DNA of 64,000 bases from Hartmannibacter diazotrophicus (GCF_900231165.1 NZ_LT960614.1:2850550-2914549); one strand, 5' to 3'. Positions 24,475 to 34,172 are shown, counted from the stretch's first letter. Program-made: numbers and translations. Notes: generated from the sequence alone by a model not told the origin.

Positions 24475-25974
24475 CTAGAGGTAGTTCACCAGCGAGAGTT
24501 GGCTCATCAGCGCGGTCGTCTGGTAGGACGCCTGAAGCTGGGTCTGCAATTGCAGGATCTGCGCGCTGACCTCGTAGACGTCGACGCCTTCCACATTGTC
24601 CACGAGATCCTGAAGCGCCGCCTTGGTCGTCACATGGCGCTGGTCGGCGGCCTGCACGGCGGCATAGGCGACCGCGATCTCGGCATGCAGGTCTTCCGGG
24701 CTCTGCGCCCCGTCTGGAAAGCCGAGCGTTGAATCGACCTTCTCGGCGAGAGTGGAATATCGCCGTTCGTCGGTCGCAACATTCTCGTCGAAGGTTTCCA
24801 CCGTGAAGGCCGCCAGTGTCTTCACAATCGCGGTCAGGCTCTGCTCGTTCGCCCGGACACCGTAGTTGATCGTGATGGCGGAATCGATCTTGGCGGTCGC
24901 GCCCTGCCGGGCCGAACTGGCATCGTTCTGTCCCGTGTACCAGATCACCGACGTATTGGGATCGGCGTCGACCAGATCGGTCGCGGTATAGGCCGGGCCG
25001 CCGGACGTATCGACGCGCTGCGGCAGGGCTCCGCCCTCGGTGTCGAAGAAATTGTCCGCAGCCGTCAGCACCGATGCCGCGGCAAGGTCGGTCGATGCGG
25101 CATCCTTGACGCCGTTGGTGAGCGACGTGACGAAATTGTTCGCCGTGTCGGCCGGGGTCGCACCGATCAGGAACTGCCCATCCTCCACGTCGGGACCCGC
25201 CGTCGCCGTCAGGGTGACGACAGAGGTGCTGCCGTCGGGGTTGGTCAGCGTGACGTCGATGGACTCGCCCTCCGTCGGCTGCCCTGCAAAATCGACCGTC
25301 AGGGCCGCCGGACTGCCGGAAACGGCCGCCGTCACGTTGGAAAGATCGCTGTCGACGCCGGTGATCACAAAGCCGAAGGTCGTCGTGACCGGGGTCGCCT
25401 TTTCCAGGGTCACGGTCGTGCCGGCGGCGCTCGCCGCAAGGCGGCCAAGCCCATCGGCGCCGAGGTCGGCCTGTTTGCGCTCTTCCACGTAGGTCGAGAA
25501 TCCGGCCTTGGTGTTCGTGCCGTTGATCAGTTCGTCGTATCCGGCAACCGGTTCGGAATCCGTCTCGTTGCCGGCAAAAAGATAGCGCCCGGCGGCATCC
25601 TGGTTGAGCAGGCCAATCGTCTCCTTCAGCGCGATCTCGGCCGACTTCTGGGCCGCCGTCTTGCCGTCTGCAAGCACTTCGAAGGCATTGGGATCGATGG
25701 CCGACTTCACTTCGCTCGGAATTTTCTCAAGCCGCGTCAGGGACGTATCGATCAGCTTCAGACGCGTCGAAACCAGGTCGATCGTCGAATCGTAGGCGCC
25801 CAGATTGGACATCTGCTGACGATAGTTGACCGAGGCTCCGCGCTGGACGCCAAGGCCGGAGTAGGTCGTCGACTTCTTTTGCGTCGTGAGTTGAACCTGC
25901 AACGCCTCCATCTGTGCGCGCTGGGAAACAATCTGGGAAACCAGATTGCTGGAGGACAGCGTTGTGATGGCCAT
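24475..25974 (-). CDS. flgL: Hook-filament junction protein FlgL
   Basis: 499 residues from the ATG at 25974 (MAITTLSSSNLVSQIVSQRAQM); the frame extends to 26043 without family character. N-terminal flagellin-like helices (MEALQVQLTTQKKSTTYSGLG) and the C-terminal EISAQILQLQTQLQASYQTTALMSQLSLVNYL identify FlgL (HAP3). It is longer than typical FlgL (about 300-400), due to an expanded beta-rich middle (roughly residues 170-390). Follows flgK by 183 bp. Confidence 0.93.
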   Translation of the reverse strand: MAITTLSSSNLVSQIVSQRAQMEALQVQLTTQKKSTTYSGLGVQRGASVNYRQQMSNLGAYDSTIDLVSTRLKLIDTSLTRLEKIPSEVKSAIDPNAFEVLADGKTAAQKSAEIALKETIGLLNQDAAGRYLFAGNETDSEPVAGYDELINGTNTKAGFSTYVEERKQADLGADGLGRLAASAAGTTVTLEKATPVTTTFGFVITGVDSDLSNVTAAVSGSPAALTVDFAGQPTEGESIDVTLTNPDGSTSVVTLTATAGPDVEDGQFLIGATPADTANNFVTSLTNGVKDAASTDLAAASVLTAADNFFDTEGGALPQRVDTSGGPAYTATDLVDADPNTSVIWYTGQNDASSARQGATAKIDSAITINYGVRANEQSLTAIVKTLAAFTVETFDENVATDERRYSTLAEKVDSTLGFPDGAQSPEDLHAEIAVAYAAVQAADQRHVTTKAALQDLVDNVEGVDVYEVSAQILQLQTQLQASYQTTALMSQLSLVNYL

Positions 25975-26157
25975 GTCCGTGATCCTCGAAACATCGGACT
26001 TGGATCGGCAACTCCAAGCCGTTGGCGTGAAGATGACCGTCACGCCCCGCGGGTTAACAAAAACCTAAGGTGCAACTCGTCCCGCATCCGGGAAAGCCGT
26101 CACCCTGTTGCCACTTGCCGCCGGAGGGCGGCTTGCCTCACTCGCCCCTCGCCGGCG

Positions 26158-28008
26158 TCAGATGCCGAAGAGGGCGTCGATCATGTCCTGCGCCGCCTTC
26201 ATGACGCGCGCATTCGCCTGATAGGCCGTCTGGAGCTCGACCAGCCGTGCAAGCTCGGTATCGACGTTGACCTCCGAAGAACTGGAGTAACGCTCCTCCA
26301 GATTGGCCGTGACGATATCCTGCCCCGCCGCGACGCTTTCGGCCTGGGAGGCCTGGGCGCCCTGTGTCGAGATGACCTGTGCCAGGAAGTCGTCAATCGT
26401 CCCGCCAAAGGGCGTTTTTCTCGAACCGATACCGGTGTCGGCGGAAAACTGGAATTCCGTGTTGAGCAGGGCATTGACGATGGCCGTCGGCCGGGCGGCA
26501 TCCGCCTCCGCCGTCGTGGGAGAATAGGCGACCAGCAACGACGGATCGCTGATGACGTCCTTGTTCACCTGAATGCGGCCGGCAAGCCCCGTCTTCTGAT
26601 CCGCACCGGCGATCAGCCCCGTGTAGAGGCCACTGTCCGCGCCGCTGTCGGTGAAGAGCGCGAGCGCCGTGTTGCCCGACTGCGGATCGGTCTCGGTCAC
26701 CGAGGCATTGAGGGAATTGATCGAGACGGTGCTCGTTCCATCGTCCAGAACCCGAAGCGTGTCACCGGACGGGTTGGAGACGACGAAGTTGGCCCCGAGT
26801 GCGGTGCCGATCTGCGTCGCGATCGACGCGGCGCCGCCGCTGATATCGATACCGAAGACCGTGTCGTTCGGATTGGCCGTATAGGTATTGTCGACGGTTG
26901 CGGTGCCGTCGGTCGCAACGAAGGTGACGGTCTTGGTCTCTCCACCCTCGTCATAGGAGAGCGTGATCGTATTGCCTTCGAGCAGGCTTGACGTATCGAG
27001 ATCGAAACCCGCCGACGATCCGCTCGTCACGGCCGTGCCGGTTTCCGTGCGGTTCGAGACCGCAAGCGCCATCTGGCTCGCCAGTTCGTCGAGCTGCGCC
27101 TGCGCTTCCGGCAGGACATCGTCGCGCAAGGACTTGTAGGCCGCGATCGTTCCCGACCGGAAGGCGCCCTCGGCGAAGAGATCGATCGTCGAACCGCCGA
27201 CCGTCATCGTGACGGAGCCGAGAGTGCTCTGGTCCGACTTGGAGCTCCACGCCTTGTCCGCCGTGACCACGCCCTGCTGATTGAAATCGAGCTTCGCCGC
27301 CTCGACATCGAACAGCGAAGCGCCGCTGGAGGTGTAGATGGACACATGGCCCCTCTCGTCCTCCTGGACCTTGACGTCCATCAGCTCGGAAAGCTGGTCG
27401 ATCGCATAGTCGCGCTGGTCGAGAAGGCCGACCGGGGCAAAGGAACCGCTGTTGGAGGCGACGATCTGCTTGTCCAGCTTCTCGATCTGCGCCAGCAGGC
27501 TGTTGGCCTGGTCGACGGCCTCCGAAATGCCGGTCTCCGCCTCGTTTCGAAGGCTCTGGACGTTGTTCGAAAGGCTGTTGAGGGCACTCGTCAGATTGTT
27601 GGCCGACGCCACGGCCGTCGTCCGTGCCGTCGTATCCTCCGGAGAGGTCGCAAGAGCCTCCATCGACGAAGTGAACGCGGAAAAGACACTTGCGATCGAG
27701 CTGTCGCTGCCCGGCTGACCGAAGAGCGCATCGAGGCGCAGCATCATGTCGGAACGGGTCGAGGCATAGGCGTTGGCGGCCGAGGCCGAGCGCCACTGGG
27801 TCTGCACCTGGGTATTCAGCTCGCGATTGAGCGAGGTGACGGAGACACCATAGGTGGTGTTGCCGGCCACGTTGGCACTCGTGGTCAGCGTCTTGCGCGT
27901 ATAGCCGGCGCTGCTCGCGTTGGCGATATTGTTCGCGACAAGCTCCAGCTCGCGCTGGGTCGCGTTGAGACCGGTCAACGACGTTCTGAGAGCAGTGGTT
28001 ATGCTCAT
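26158..28008 (-). CDS. flgK: Hook-associated protein FlgK
   Basis: 616 residues from the ATG at 28008 (MSITTALRTSLTGLNATQRELELVANNIANASSAGYTRKT), which is the conserved HAP1 start. The coiled N-terminal helices and the C-terminal SSEVNVDTELARLVELQTAYQANARVMKAAQDMIDALFGI are diagnostic. First junction protein between hook and filament. 95 bp downstream of flgE on the same strand. Confidence 0.95.
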   Translation of the reverse strand: MSITTALRTSLTGLNATQRELELVANNIANASSAGYTRKTLTTSANVAGNTTYGVSVTSLNRELNTQVQTQWRSASAANAYASTRSDMMLRLDALFGQPGSDSSIASVFSAFTSSMEALATSPEDTTARTTAVASANNLTSALNSLSNNVQSLRNEAETGISEAVDQANSLLAQIEKLDKQIVASNSGSFAPVGLLDQRDYAIDQLSELMDVKVQEDERGHVSIYTSSGASLFDVEAAKLDFNQQGVVTADKAWSSKSDQSTLGSVTMTVGGSTIDLFAEGAFRSGTIAAYKSLRDDVLPEAQAQLDELASQMALAVSNRTETGTAVTSGSSAGFDLDTSSLLEGNTITLSYDEGGETKTVTFVATDGTATVDNTYTANPNDTVFGIDISGGAASIATQIGTALGANFVVSNPSGDTLRVLDDGTSTVSINSLNASVTETDPQSGNTALALFTDSGADSGLYTGLIAGADQKTGLAGRIQVNKDVISDPSLLVAYSPTTAEADAARPTAIVNALLNTEFQFSADTGIGSRKTPFGGTIDDFLAQVISTQGAQASQAESVAAGQDIVTANLEERYSSSSEVNVDTELARLVELQTAYQANARVMKAAQDMIDALFGI

Positions 28009-28103
28009 GGTTCCCCCGGGCACCGCACGGTGCCGATCCTCGGCAGCGGGTCAGACAAGCTCCTGACCGCGGCTGCTGCCGCGATCAGGATCCGCCAAAT
28101 TCT

Positions 28104-29495
28104 TTAACGGATGATGTTGAGAACCTCGGACAGCATGTCGTTGGCCGTCGTGATCGCCCGCGAATTCGCCGAGAAGGCCTGCTGCGTCACGATGAGCTTG
28201 GTGAACTCGTCGCCAAGGTCGACGTTGGACGATTCCAGCGACGAGCCGACGATCGAGCCGGAGGCTCCATAGACGGCAGGACCGGATTCGGAGGTCGGCG
28301 AGTAAGCCTCGCCATCCAGGCGGCGAAGGGCCGAGTCGCCGGCGAAGGCCACCAGCGGGATTTCGAAGATCGGAACCGAACGGCCGTTGGAATAGTTGGC
28401 GATCACCTTGCCCTCGTCGGAAATCTCGACATCGACGAAGTCACCGGCCGGCACGCCATCCTGATCCTTTTCGCTGATGCTGACCGTCCCGTTGCTGTCG
28501 GCCTGTTGCGTCAGGCCGCCGGTGCCATGTCTGACCGTCACATCGCCGATCGTTGCCCCGTCGATCGTCAAACCCGTTAGGTCGACCGATGTCGCCGTCG
28601 TATCGCCGTCGATGGCGTTTAACTGACCATCCGCCGTAAATTCATAGGTCGCCATCTGCGTCCACTTGTCGGCCGTGCCGGTCGCCTCCGAATCCGACTT
28701 GTAGTAGCAGACCCACGTGTCCGTCGAGTTGACGTCCGTCGCAAGGGAGTTGTCCACCTTGGCCCAGCGGAACTGCAGATTGACCGGCGTTCCGTTGGCG
28801 TCATAGCAGGTGATCGCGCTGCCCGTGATCGAGTTTTCCTCGAACTGGTCGGAGTCGTCCGCGGTCACGGTGGCGGGAATGGCCGTCGCGCCGTTCAGAT
28901 CCCATTTCTCGGAGTCGGGCGTATCCGGAAAGTTGGTGGCATTCTGCGTCAGCGGCACTTCCGGCAGGTTGAGTTCGTAGGAGATCTTGGTCGTGACCTC
29001 GGCGCCGATACCCTTGGTGTCGATCTTGATCAGGTCGACGGCATCGCCGACGGGATTGCCGCTGTCCGGATCGAGCTTGAGACCGGACAGATAGTAGTCC
29101 GATCCATTGACCAGATAGCCCTCCCGGTCGACGGAGAAGTCGCCGCGCCGCGTGTAGAGGTCTTCGGAGCTGAAAATGGAGTTGCCGTCGGACTCGCCGG
29201 CCTTCTGGCGAACGACGAAGTAGCCGTCGCCCTGGATCGCCATCGATGTCGGGCTGTCGTCCGAGTCGATCGATCCGGCGATGTCGTTGGTCGCCCGGCT
29301 CGACGCGGTGACACCGCCCGACGTGGTGGCGCTCACACGCCCGCCGTTGCTGGCCAGCAGAGACTGGAAGCTCGTCTCGGTCCGCTTGTAGCCAGTGGTC
29401 TGGGTGTTGGCGATGTTGCCCGAGATATTCTCGAGCGCAAAGGACTGGGCGTTCAGGCCGCCCACGGATTTCGTCATCGCTGAAAGAATGCCCAC
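28104..29495 (-). CDS. flgE: Flagellar hook protein FlgE
   Basis: 463 residues from a GTG at 29495, supported by GAGGGA 6 bp upstream and by alignment of VGILSAMTKSVGGLNAQSFALENISGNIANTQTTGYKR with the usual hook N-terminus. Core signature SMAIQGDGYFVVRQK...YTRRGDFSVDREGYLVNG and C-terminal LGDEFTKLIVTQQAFSANSRAITTANDMLSEVLNIIR follow. A perfect sigma-54 promoter and two ftr-like sites lie upstream. First gene of flgE-flgK-flgL. Confidence 0.95.
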   Translation of the reverse strand: MGILSAMTKSVGGLNAQSFALENISGNIANTQTTGYKRTETSFQSLLASNGGRVSATTSGGVTASSRATNDIAGSIDSDDSPTSMAIQGDGYFVVRQKAGESDGNSIFSSEDLYTRRGDFSVDREGYLVNGSDYYLSGLKLDPDSGNPVGDAVDLIKIDTKGIGAEVTTKISYELNLPEVPLTQNATNFPDTPDSEKWDLNGATAIPATVTADDSDQFEENSITGSAITCYDANGTPVNLQFRWAKVDNSLATDVNSTDTWVCYYKSDSEATGTADKWTQMATYEFTADGQLNAIDGDTTATSVDLTGLTIDGATIGDVTVRHGTGGLTQQADSNGTVSISEKDQDGVPAGDFVDVEISDEGKVIANYSNGRSVPIFEIPLVAFAGDSALRRLDGEAYSPTSESGPAVYGASGSIVGSSLESSNVDLGDEFTKLIVTQQAFSANSRAITTANDMLSEVLNIIR

Positions 29496-29558
29496 AGCCG
29501 ATCCCTCTATTTCGATACCGGCGAAGACAGTTCTGTCGCTCGCCCTCGGATTAGATGT

Positions 29559-29574
29559 GGCAAGGGGCGTGCCA
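29559..29574 (-). promoter_or_regulatory. Sigma-54 promoter of flgE-flgK-flgL
   Basis: The minus strand reads TGGCACG-CCCC-TTGCC, a full match to TGGCACG-N4-TTGC. The predicted start near 29547 gives a leader of about 50 nt to the GTG start. Confidence 0.85.
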
Positions 29575-29648
29575 CCGAATAGACAAAAAATTAGCATTCT
29601 GAATCAGATAGATGCCAAATTGCCCTTGAAAGGCCACCGTTGTTCCGT

Positions 29649-29683
29649 CGGCAAAATTCGCCATCGACCGGCAATTATTGCCG
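29649..29683. promoter_or_regulatory. Two ftr-like palindromes upstream of flgE
   Basis: CGGCAATTATTGCCG (29669-29683) is an exact copy; CGGCAAAATTCGCCA (29649-29663) is a degenerate copy centred 20 bp away, about two helical turns. They lie about 75-125 bp upstream of the sigma-54 promoter, as expected for an enhancer. They are also upstream of the divergent moxR-like gene. Confidence 0.62.
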
Positions 29684-29786
29684 TAAGAGCCGATTGCGCA
29701 CGATGAGACGAAGGGGCCATTGTGGCGGCGTGATCGGCACATCCCTCGCCCTCGAGCATCCCGCTGCGAACCCGGAGCTTTTGCCC

Positions 29787-30632
29787 ATGCGCTTTACCGG
29801 AACGGACACCTACGTGGCCACCGACGACCTCGTGGTCGCCGTCAACGCGGCCATGACCCTGGAGCGTCCGCTTCTGGTGAAAGGCGAGCCCGGCACGGGC
29901 AAGACCGTGCTGGCGCAGGAGGTCGCGCGCGCCCTCAAGGCCCCGCTGATCGAATGGCACGTCAAATCGACGACAAAGGCCCAGCAGGGCCTTTACGAAT
30001 ACGACGCGGTCTCGCGTCTGCGCGACGGCCAGCTTGGCGATCCGCGCGTGGCGGACGTTGCCAACTACATCCGCAAAGGAAAGCTCTGGGACGCCTTCGT
30101 CGCGCCCGTCCGGCCCGTGCTCCTCATCGACGAGATCGACAAGGCCGACATCGAGTTTCCCAACGACCTGCTGCTCGAACTCGACCGCATGGAGTTCTTC
30201 GTCTACGAGACGGGCGAAACCGTGAAGGCGGTCCAGCGTCCGGTCGTCATCATCACGTCGAACAACGAGAAGGAACTGCCCGACGCCTTCCTGCGCCGCT
30301 GCTTCTTCCACTACATCCGCTTTCCCGATGCGGAGACGCTCGCGGGCATCGTCGAGGTTCACTATCCGGGGCTGAAGAAACGGCTTCTGTCGGAGGCGCT
30401 GGCCGCCTTCTTCCAGGTGCGTGACGTGCCCGGCCTCAAGAAACGTCCGTCGACGTCCGAACTGCTCGACTGGATCAAGCTGCTGGTCAACGAGGACATC
30501 GACCCCGAGACGCTACGGACGAAGGACAACAAGTCCATCATCCCGCCGTTGCACGGTGCCCTCCTCAAGAACGAGCAGGACGTTCACCTGTTCGAGCGCC
30601 TCGCCTTCATGGCAAGGCGCGAGGGGCGCTAG
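29787..30632 (+). CDS. MoxR-family AAA ATPase
   Basis: 281 residues from the ATG at 29787 (MRFTGTDTYVATDDL), with CGGAG 9 bp upstream. Walker A GEPGTGKT (residues 33-40), Walker B VLLIDEIDKA (111-120), sensor 1 (VVIITSNNEKELPDAF) and an arginine finger region (FLRRCFFHYI) are all present. MoxR-type ATPases act as metal-insertion or complex-assembly chaperones with a VWA-domain partner; the likely partner is encoded 8 kb away at 38973-40148, with an unrelated minus-strand block in between. Confidence 0.92.
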   Translation: MRFTGTDTYVATDDLVVAVNAAMTLERPLLVKGEPGTGKTVLAQEVARALKAPLIEWHVKSTTKAQQGLYEYDAVSRLRDGQLGDPRVADVANYIRKGKLWDAFVAPVRPVLLIDEIDKADIEFPNDLLLELDRMEFFVYETGETVKAVQRPVVIITSNNEKELPDAFLRRCFFHYIRFPDAETLAGIVEVHYPGLKKRLLSEALAAFFQVRDVPGLKKRPSTSELLDWIKLLVNEDIDPETLRTKDNKSIIPPLHGALLKNEQDVHLFERLAFMARREGR

Positions 30633-30691
30633 AGCCGGTCCATTGCGCCGAAATTGGCGCGAACCGCAGCCCACCAGACGTTTGCGGATCG

Positions 30692-32116
30692 TCAGGATGG
30701 GCGCGGGGCACCGAACCGCACGTCGATGTCGGTCCCCTGCCCCAGCGCCGTCTGCACATGCATGGTGCCGCCGTGCAGTTCGGCAATACGCTCGGCAAGA
30801 CGGCGGCCGATCCCCAGCCCGCCGGACTTCTGCGCAAAACCGCCTTCGATCGCCTCCCCGTGCGCCGCATGATCGAGGCCGACGCCGTCGTCGATCACCC
30901 GCAGCGCGGCTCCCGGTCCGACCTGCACGCTAATCGTCGTTCCGGGCGGATTGTAGCGGATGGCGTTGTCGACGAGGTTGCGCAGCAGGGTTTCGATCAG
31001 AGCCGGATTGCCGTTGATCGGGTCGGAACCATTGTCGATCAGTTCGATGGTCTTCCCCGAACTGTAGGCGCCCGGCGCAAGGCGCGCGACGACATCGCTG
31101 GCTATCATCAGAAGATCGACGGAGCGGAAGGAGGCATGGTCCACCGCATCGAGTCTTGCCAGTTCGGAAAGCTGCTCGAGCATGTGGGTCATGCGGCCAA
31201 TGTCGTTGAGCGCCTTCCTGGCGCGCGGATGGTCGATCCGCTCCAGCTCCATGCCGACGATCGCCGCCGGGGTTCTGATCTCGTGGGCGATCGACGAGGC
31301 AAAGAGCCGCTGTCCGCGAATAAGATCCTGAATGCGGTCGAAGGCCCGGTTCACCGCCTTGATCAGTTGGGATATTTCCAGCGGCAGCCCCTCGGATGGA
31401 AGCCGGGCCGAGCTGTCCCGCGGGTCCATCGCCTCGGCCCGCTCCACCGCTCTGGAAATCGGAGAGAGCGCACGCCGGATGGACTGGATCGTCGAGCCGA
31501 AGACAAGCACGAACATCAGGGTCATCGGCACGATGAGATGGTCGAACATCTCGTGCATCAGCACCGAACCGAAGAGCCCCTCCGGATCGCCGACGACGGC
31601 AACCTCGATTTCGGCGCCCTTGCCGTCGACCTGGAATGTACGCCCCCCGGCAAACGTCAGGGGCTTGCCCGGCACGATCGTCCTCAGCCAGAAATTCGGC
31701 GGATTGACCGTGAGCGGCAGGAAATGCTCCGTACACTCCTCCTTGCAGTCGGTATAGAGAACCGAACCCGCAGAGGTTCTGACGCGGACATAGTAGCCAT
31801 ACGGAATCATCTCCGACGGCGACGCGTCGCTGTCGCTGGAATCGGCATCGCTCGGCGCGGGATCCGACGTCTGCCCATCTTCGCCATACCGCCCCGCCAG
31901 AGCGTCCGGCACCGCGAAGGACAGCTTGCCGTTGACATCGGACAGCCCCCTGGAGAGCGCCAGCGTCTCCTTCTCAAGCAGCGAGCGGCTCAGGAAGGCG
32001 CTGTCGAACCAGTATTGGGAAAAGACGATGCCGATCTGAAGGACGACGGCGATCAGCCCGAACGTGATGATGCGCCGGGCAACCAGACGCAGCAGGGAAT
32101 CGGGCTGCCGCGTCAT
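30692..32116 (-). CDS. Sensor histidine kinase with periplasmic sensor loop
   Basis: 474 residues. Two transmembrane helices (about 15-35 and 195-212) enclose a ~160-residue periplasmic domain with an acidic Ser/Asp-rich insertion (85-102). HAMP follows, then HisKA with FASSIAHEIRTPAA (phospho-acceptor His278), N-box LLRNLVDNAIRY, G1 VIDDGVGLD and G2 GGLGIGRRLAERIAELHGG. Its start overlaps the response regulator stop by 4 bp, so they form a QseC/TctE-type pair. Neighbouring PepSY and cytochrome b561 genes suggest the pair senses an envelope metal, redox or membrane signal; the ligand is unknown. Confidence 0.92.
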   Translation of the reverse strand: MTRQPDSLLRLVARRIITFGLIAVVLQIGIVFSQYWFDSAFLSRSLLEKETLALSRGLSDVNGKLSFAVPDALAGRYGEDGQTSDPAPSDADSSDSDASPSEMIPYGYYVRVRTSAGSVLYTDCKEECTEHFLPLTVNPPNFWLRTIVPGKPLTFAGGRTFQVDGKGAEIEVAVVGDPEGLFGSVLMHEMFDHLIVPMTLMFVLVFGSTIQSIRRALSPISRAVERAEAMDPRDSSARLPSEGLPLEISQLIKAVNRAFDRIQDLIRGQRLFASSIAHEIRTPAAIVGMELERIDHPRARKALNDIGRMTHMLEQLSELARLDAVDHASFRSVDLLMIASDVVARLAPGAYSSGKTIELIDNGSDPINGNPALIETLLRNLVDNAIRYNPPGTTISVQVGPGAALRVIDDGVGLDHAAHGEAIEGGFAQKSGGLGIGRRLAERIAELHGGTMHVQTALGQGTDIDVRFGAPRPS

Positions 32117-32790
32117 GAAGCCGTCGCGCGCAGCAGGTAGCCGACCCCCCGCACGGTTTCGAGGGCAACACCGGTCTCAAGTCCGTCGAGGCGCCGCCTC
32201 AACCGCGAGACGGCCAGTTCCAGCGCATTGGTAGACAGCTCCTCGCCATATTCCGACAGCGCCGTCTCCAGCTTGCGCTTCGGCACCACGCGCTCCGCGT
32301 CCCGCATGAGAATCTCGATCACGGCCCTCTCGCGCGGCGCCAGGGCCACCTCGGCCCCCGAGGCCGTCACCCGTGCGAGCGCCGGGTCATAGATCAGCTG
32401 ACCGACTTCGAGCTTTGGCTGAAGCGCCTGGGGCACACGCCGCAGCATGGCCCGGCAGCGGGCGAGGAATTCATCGTGGTGGAACGGCTTCACCAGATAG
32501 TCGTCGGCTCCGGCATCGAGACCCGCGATGCGCTCCTCGATCGATCCGCGGGCAGTCACGATGATGATGGGGACCGTTCGTCCCGACCGGCGGAGGGTCT
32601 TGATCAGATCAAGTCCGTCGCCGTCCGGTAGCCCGAGGTCGACGAGGATCAAGTCGTGCAGGTCGCTGAGCGCCGCCTCCTGCGCCTCGGCGAGAGTGCT
32701 GACCGTGTCGAGCCGCCAGCCGGCATCGTGGATTCGTTCGGTGAGAAGTTCGTTGAGACGCGGACTGTCCTCGACAAGCAGCATGCGCAT
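32113..32790 (-). CDS. OmpR/QseB-type response regulator
   Basis: 225 residues. Receiver with acidic pocket ED (8-9), phospho-acceptor Asp51 (ILVDLGLPDGDG), Thr79 (VTA) and Lys101 (YLVKPF); winged-helix DNA-binding domain at the C-terminus (ERAVIEILMRDAERVVPKRKLETAL...SRLRRRLDG...ETVRGVGYLL). Cognate of the kinase that follows it. Target genes probably include the upstream cytochrome b561/PepSY genes, as seen in related clusters, but no operator was identified. Confidence 0.94.
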   Translation of the reverse strand: MRMLLVEDSPRLNELLTERIHDAGWRLDTVSTLAEAQEAALSDLHDLILVDLGLPDGDGLDLIKTLRRSGRTVPIIIVTARGSIEERIAGLDAGADDYLVKPFHHDEFLARCRAMLRRVPQALQPKLEVGQLIYDPALARVTASGAEVALAPRERAVIEILMRDAERVVPKRKLETALSEYGEELSTNALELAVSRLRRRLDGLETGVALETVRGVGYLLRATAS

Positions 32791-32942
32791 GGTCTTAGGT
32801 CTTCCCCGAGATGTCGGCGCCCGGAAGAGCCAGGCGGATCAAGTGTTGTCTTCCGTCGGCCCGAAGCGGCCGTCCCTAGATTGCGGCAATGTTCGACCAA
32901 AACAAGGCTCCGGGCCCGCGGACGGACATTTCGCCCATCCCT

Positions 32943-34172
32943 TCAGGCAGATGGCGTCGCTGGACAAGGCCCGAGACGCTGCCCGGGCAGCGGCACGCCC
33001 GCACGTTCGGCACGAGGTGTGGGCGCGTGTCCGGCATGAAAGGCGTGAACCCGGTTGCGCCCCGCATTCTTTGCCCCGTAGAGAGCATGATCGGCCTGCG
33101 AAAGCGTCTCGTTGACGGACCGCTGATCCGGCAGAAGGACGCTATGGCCACAGGATATCGTGACCGACAGCGGCGCCCCGTTGTGTGACCGGAACGCGTG
33201 GTCCTCGACACGGCGCCGCAACCGGTCGAGCACCGCCTGCGCGTCCTGCTCGTCGCAATCCGGCAGGCAAAGACCGAATTCCTCGCCGCCGAGGCGCCCG
33301 AAGATCGCATCGGCGGGCAGGTGCTCCCGCACCAGTTGGCAGAAGCCTCGCAGGACTTCATCGCCGCCCTGGTGGCCATGGCTGTCGTTGATCGTCTTGA
33401 AGTGATCGAGGTCGATGACCGCAAGGGTCCCGTCCCTGCCCGCCGCCGCCTCCACCCGGCTGTAGAACGCGCGGCGGTTCAGCACCCCGGTCAGCGCGTC
33501 CTTCTCGGCCAGCAGGCGCTGACCTTCCGTCGCCCGCTCCAGCTTTAGGACGACCGCCATGAGATAGGTCGCCATCTGCAGCAGAACCAGCGGAATGGAG
33601 GAGGTCTTCAGCCATTCGCTGACCGGTATGCCGTCGACGAACCGGATCGGATCGAAGAAGGCGATGGGCGCAATGAAGAGGTCGCTGACCGCATAGATCA
33701 GCAGGATTACCGCCGCGACATGACGCGACGGCAGGTTCTCGCCATCACCCCCGCGCCAGACGGCGCGCGCCATCAGCAGCAGGTTCAGCCCCGGTCCGAC
33801 ATAAAGCAGCGACACGCTTTTCGTCGTCCCGGCGGTGAACTGATCCATGACGACGATACCGAGGCCGACCAGAATGGCGACGGTGAAGGCTTCGCTCAGG
33901 CGATAGGGCTGATGGAAGAATTCCTTGAAGCCGAGCAGCAGGAATCCCGTCGACGAGATGTAGATCATGCCGCCGACATAACCGCAGATGACATAGGGCA
34001 GGTATTTGTCCATCGACATCATCAGGCTGCCGCCGACCATCAGCCAGCTGGCGAGGCACCAGTACCAGAAATCGAGTTTGTTCTCGCTTCGCAGCCAGGC
34101 GACCGTCGCAACCGCGACGATGAACAGATTGATCGCCGCGGAAAAGATGAAAACGGTCTTGAGATCCAACAT
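32943..34172 (-). CDS. Membrane diguanylate cyclase (GGDEF)
   Basis: 409 residues. Six to seven hydrophobic helices in the first ~205 residues form a membrane sensor, then a GGDEF domain (DALTGVLNRRAFYSR; VIDLDHFKTINDSHGHQGGDEVLRGF; active-site GGEEF at 295-299). The RxxD inhibitory site expected five residues upstream of GGEEF is absent (PADA instead), so c-di-GMP feedback inhibition through that site is unlikely. It makes cyclic di-GMP from two GTP, relevant to the motile/sessile switch. Lies between the kinase pair and cytochrome b561 on the same strand. Confidence 0.92.
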   Translation of the reverse strand: MLDLKTVFIFSAAINLFIVAVATVAWLRSENKLDFWYWCLASWLMVGGSLMMSMDKYLPYVICGYVGGMIYISSTGFLLLGFKEFFHQPYRLSEAFTVAILVGLGIVVMDQFTAGTTKSVSLLYVGPGLNLLLMARAVWRGGDGENLPSRHVAAVILLIYAVSDLFIAPIAFFDPIRFVDGIPVSEWLKTSSIPLVLLQMATYLMAVVLKLERATEGQRLLAEKDALTGVLNRRAFYSRVEAAAGRDGTLAVIDLDHFKTINDSHGHQGGDEVLRGFCQLVREHLPADAIFGRLGGEEFGLCLPDCDEQDAQAVLDRLRRRVEDHAFRSHNGAPLSVTISCGHSVLLPDQRSVNETLSQADHALYGAKNAGRNRVHAFHAGHAPTPRAERAGVPLPGQRLGPCPATPSA

